NCBI GenBank assembly: GCA_963715745.1
Contig: OY970271.1
Span: 1,550,001-1,614,000 of the forward strand
Source: CAWGJF01 sp963715745
GTDB lineage: Bacteria; Bacteroidota; Ignavibacteria; Ignavibacteriales; Ignavibacteriaceae
DNA length: 64,000 nt
Direction: 5' to 3'
Shown here piece by piece: positions 63,957 to 64,000 of this stretch. The position numbers and the translations under genes are program-made. The notes beneath the pieces were generated by a model that searched no databases, had not been told where the DNA came from, and saw only the letters and a list, made by a program, of their open reading frames with translations. Position 1 is the first letter of the stretch, and every line of letters begins with the position of its first letter.

Positions 63957-64000
63957 ATGAGAAAGCTTATTTTCCCAATTACAATTGCTATACTATTTTC
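63957..64000 (+). CDS. Start of an exported protein, cut by the window end
   Basis: The ATG at 63957 follows GGAAGAGG by six bases. The 14 visible residues (MRKLIFPITIAILF) look like a signal peptide. Nothing more can be said about the product. Confidence 0.65.
   Translation, partial: MRKLIFPITIAILF

Noticed and set aside
1..64000. CRISPR arrays, insertion sequences, prophage or toxin-antitoxin pairs.
   Set aside because: I saw no regularly spaced repeats, transposase or integrase motifs, or phage genes. The gene content reads as ordinary chromosome.

Overview
The window is AT-rich, densely coded bacterial chromosome. Several features point to an Ignavibacteria-like member of the Bacteroidota/Chlorobiota group. 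Three secreted proteins end in type IX secretion (T9SS) sorting domains carrying the NYPNPFNP signature typical of that lineage. There is an OmpA-type outer membrane protein, lipoproteins with Bacteroidota-style lipoboxes, an M64 peptidase and a DUF4783-like protein. The lineage is inferred from these traits and not from a marker phylogeny.

Layout. (1) Positions 1-15.4 kb hold a dcw (division and cell wall) cluster: rsmH (3' end only), ftsL-like, ftsI, murE, murF, mraY, murD, ftsW, murG, a PH-like membrane protein, murC, ftsQ, ftsA and ftsZ. The twelve junctions from rsmH to ftsA all overlap by 1-8 nt, and only ftsZ has its own strong ribosome binding site. murB and a canonical ddl are absent from the run. 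(2) 15.4-17.4 kb: a small membrane ORF, a Cys-rich CPXCG-type protein, a strong minus-strand hairpin terminator, argF and tRNA-Pro(CGG). (3) 17.6-21.8 kb: an OmpA-family protein, then pyrR-pyrB-pyrC behind a candidate PyrR attenuator. (4) 21.9-31.2 kb: a lipoprotein, then a coupled run of a DUF4783-like protein, a 1280-residue NtrY-like histidine kinase, an AddA-like helicase-nuclease and a small protein. (5) 31.2-37.1 kb: an SpmA-SpmB fusion, a 2-hydroxyacid dehydrogenase, alanine dehydrogenase, an acetyl-CoA hydrolase/transferase and a metallophosphatase. (6) 37.1-39.2 kb: groES-groEL on the minus strand with a perfect CIRCE operator. (7) 39.3-48.0 kb: a CPBP protease, pdxJ, an animal-type UDP-glucose dehydrogenase, a GNAT enzyme, a small barrel protein, two ankyrin proteins, a Ddl-like ATP-grasp, DUF202 and a cyclic 2,3-diphosphoglycerate synthetase-like GTPase. 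(8) 48.2-64 kb: mostly envelope and secreted functions: CotH/lamin-tail/T9SS protein, M64 peptidase, ClC-CBS-TrkA_C chloride protein, a T9SS protein, AMP nucleosidase, PAP2, a TlpA-like lipoprotein, YitT, a lipoprotein, DUF2279, a BNR-repeat T9SS protein and the start of one more exported protein.

The coherent systems are lipid II synthesis and septation, de novo pyrimidine synthesis under likely PyrR control, and HrcA-type heat-shock control of the chaperonin. I found no phage, insertion sequence, CRISPR array or defence island. The parts most worth a second look are the PH-like protein inside the dcw run, the pyr leader, the kinase-helicase coupling, the Ddl-like ATP-grasp with altered motifs, and the Fe-S-like cysteines on the AddA-like nuclease.
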